Positions 62,401 through 64,000 of a DNA stretch of 64,000 nucleotides are shown here, piece by piece (position 1 is the first letter of the stretch; each line of letters opens with the position of its first letter). Source of the stretch: Ophiodon elongatus (Eukaryota; Chordata; Actinopteri; Perciformes; Hexagrammidae); the NCBI GenBank assembly GCA_016806645.1, contig JACSYO010001810.1, positions 7,423,501 through 7,487,500 of the forward strand, written 5' to 3'. Below the pieces are notes generated by a model, which saw only the letters and a list, made by a program, of their open reading frames with translations, had not been told where the DNA came from and searched no databases. The translations under genes were made by a program, and so were the position numbers.

Positions 62401-62899
62401 CAATCGCTCTATTTTTTTTCAGAAGAGGATAATCATTATTTTCACAGCAGGGGAAGGTCACTTGTCAGAAAACTGCACCAGATGAATCTTTTCTAGTCTA
62501 GCTGTCTATATCTTTCAGAAAGACAAGAGAATTAATGGACGACATTGTCATTATCAAAATAGCAGAGGACTTAGAGTTAGAGTAATCCATTTCGTATTTT
62601 GGACCTTTCTTTGGAAAGTTAACGACTTTGCGAGCTTATTATTCTTTGTTTTGTTTTTCTCCCCATTTTGTGTTTTACTTTTGCATTCAATTCAATGTCA
62701 GGTGTCGCAGGCTGTTCACAGCAAAAGCTGTGCTTAAGCTACATCCCACCAACCTAAGCCTATGGTAATCTTAATTCTCACCTTAACCTTCAATCTTTAT
62801 CCTAAAGCATCCCAAGAAAACTGTCCTCCAATTTTTTTTTTCTTATTTTTTCTATTGTTACGAGAGAAGCTTTGGCCTTCAAGCATACAGAAGTGCTGC

Positions 62900-62900
62900 A

Positions 62901-62971
<71 letters not shown>

Positions 62972-62988
62972 CACACAGACACACACAT
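62900..62988. repeat. Compound (AC)n microsatellite
   Basis: About 89 bp of AC repeat with GC and AG interruptions. The His-Thr frames across it are artefacts. Confidence 0.97.
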
Positions 62989-64000
62989 CATCCTCACACA
63001 TTGTTACAAACAGCTCTGCATGCACCACGTTCTCTTTACCTCTTGTCCACTCCGTCTTACTGTCTTATGCCTCCGGTACTCTTCATCTTCCTCCTTCCCC
63101 ATCCTCTTGATATCTTTCTCCCGTTTTCTTCCTTTTCACTACCTCTCTGTCTCAACCCCCTCTCTCTGTCTCTCTGACAGCCTCTTCTTAACAGAGAGCA
63201 GCAGACTGTGAAAACAGGCAAGAGACAATGTGTTGCAGTTGTGTTTGTGTTTTTCATCCTGTATGTCTGCAGAGGGAGGGCAGTTTAATTAACTAAATGA
63301 AACGTTAGAATACAAGTGATGTTCATAATGTTACTCCAGATGACGCATTTATTTCACTTATTCTGTTGAATCGTGGCTTGTCTCAAAATACTGCTGCCTT
63401 GAGCTTGAACACTTAGTTTCTCCAGTGTCAGAACAAAATAAGCAGATTTGAATTTAAGTGAATTGGTGAATGAGATAGTGCTGACCTTCTACAGTTTAAA
63501 ATGCCAGTTGTCTTTATCATTGACTCAAGTGTTTGGCTAAAGTTGGTACCAGTTAGACCCCTGCTTTTGAATCATGAGTGCAGATCAGAAAAAAGATTAG
63601 CTTTCAATACTGAAGAGGTTAAAGTGTAGACAGAACTGAGATTCTCAGAGACTCTTCTCATTAATTAAAGACTCACAAAATAAAGCATAAAAAAAACATT
63701 TGCAACAGCTCCAAAGAACTCTGTTTGAAAGCTACTTTTTTGTTTCGAGTATGAAACAATTATAACTCGACACTGAATCCATGTTCTGGGTAGACTCTGT
63801 TTGTGTGTGTCTGTGCAGCATGCTTTCCTCTACCTGGGTGACCTGGTCTTATGTAAGCTGTCTATGGTTGCACCCTGCTACCTCACCCCATGGCAAAGTC
63901 TGTGTGTGTGTACCGCTGTGTGCAGCCGTCACTGTGATCTCACATCAGTCAGAGGATGCTGAGCCAAACATTGACATTCCAGACTGCCTGCCCGCCTGCC

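Larger units (their letters stand above)
48867..64000 (+). other. epha6: epha6 intron 2, 5' part (continues beyond the window)
   Basis: The intron begins with GTAAGG and no acceptor-plus-Eph exon was found by 64000, so the visible part is 15,134 bp. It holds a SINE-like tail (51475-51568), an inverted-repeat element (55335-55453), twin hairpins (55796-55858), microsatellites (56164-56235, 58297-58335, 62900-62988), a transposon cluster (59559-61307) and another dispersed repeat (62195-62400). The remaining stretches, such as 48870-51300, 51600-54200 and 56300-58280, show no gene, RNA or repeat I can name. Confidence 0.85.

Overview
This window is vertebrate nuclear DNA, almost certainly from a teleost fish. 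Almost all of it is non-coding. The reading frames are short and mostly low-complexity. There are many long (CA)n/(GT)n and (GA)n microsatellites, several dispersed repeats of kinds I associate with percomorph fish genomes, and GT-AG splice sites around the only convincing coding exons. I see no bacterial, plasmid, phage or CRISPR features.

The one protein-coding gene I can support is the 5' end of an EphA-class receptor tyrosine kinase, best matched to EPHA6 (epha6), on the + strand. Exon 1 carries the start codon at 39043 and a signal peptide. It ends at a GTGAGT donor at 39122. Exon 2 (48802-48866) is 65 bp and encodes the first strand of the ephrin-binding domain, with the EPHA6-like wording VVLLDTTSVLGELGWKTYP. 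Intron 1 is 9,680 bp. Intron 2 starts at 48867 and runs off the end of the window, so every later exon (rest of the ligand-binding domain, fibronectin repeats, membrane helix, kinase, SAM) lies beyond 64000.

Region by region: 1-38400 is intergenic sequence upstream of the gene, with scattered repeats. These include a clean 637-bp hAT-type element with a perfect 8-bp target duplication (8498-9150), a candidate solo LTR (12605-13051), a 25-bp tandem array rich in AP-1 and E-box motifs (24027-24156), and three dispersed repeats (12069-12475, 32395-32650, 33230-33615). About 38430-39042 is a CpG-rich, TATA-less promoter/5' leader with a GCC run and up to four upstream reading frames. The last of these ends with a TGA that overlaps the epha6 start codon. 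Intron 1 holds a large compound (GT)n/(AC)n inverted microsatellite, several repeats and a CRE-containing repeat fragment. The part of intron 2 seen here holds more repeats, a MITE-like inverted repeat, a pair of adjacent hairpins and a cluster of transposon fragments at 59.5-61.3 kb.

I found no convincing novel multi-gene system. The items most worth checking are the AP-1/E-box array, the upstream-ORF arrangement at the epha6 start, the near-perfect hairpins at 38.0 kb and 55.8 kb, and several unique-looking AT-rich stretches that could be conserved enhancers of this gene.
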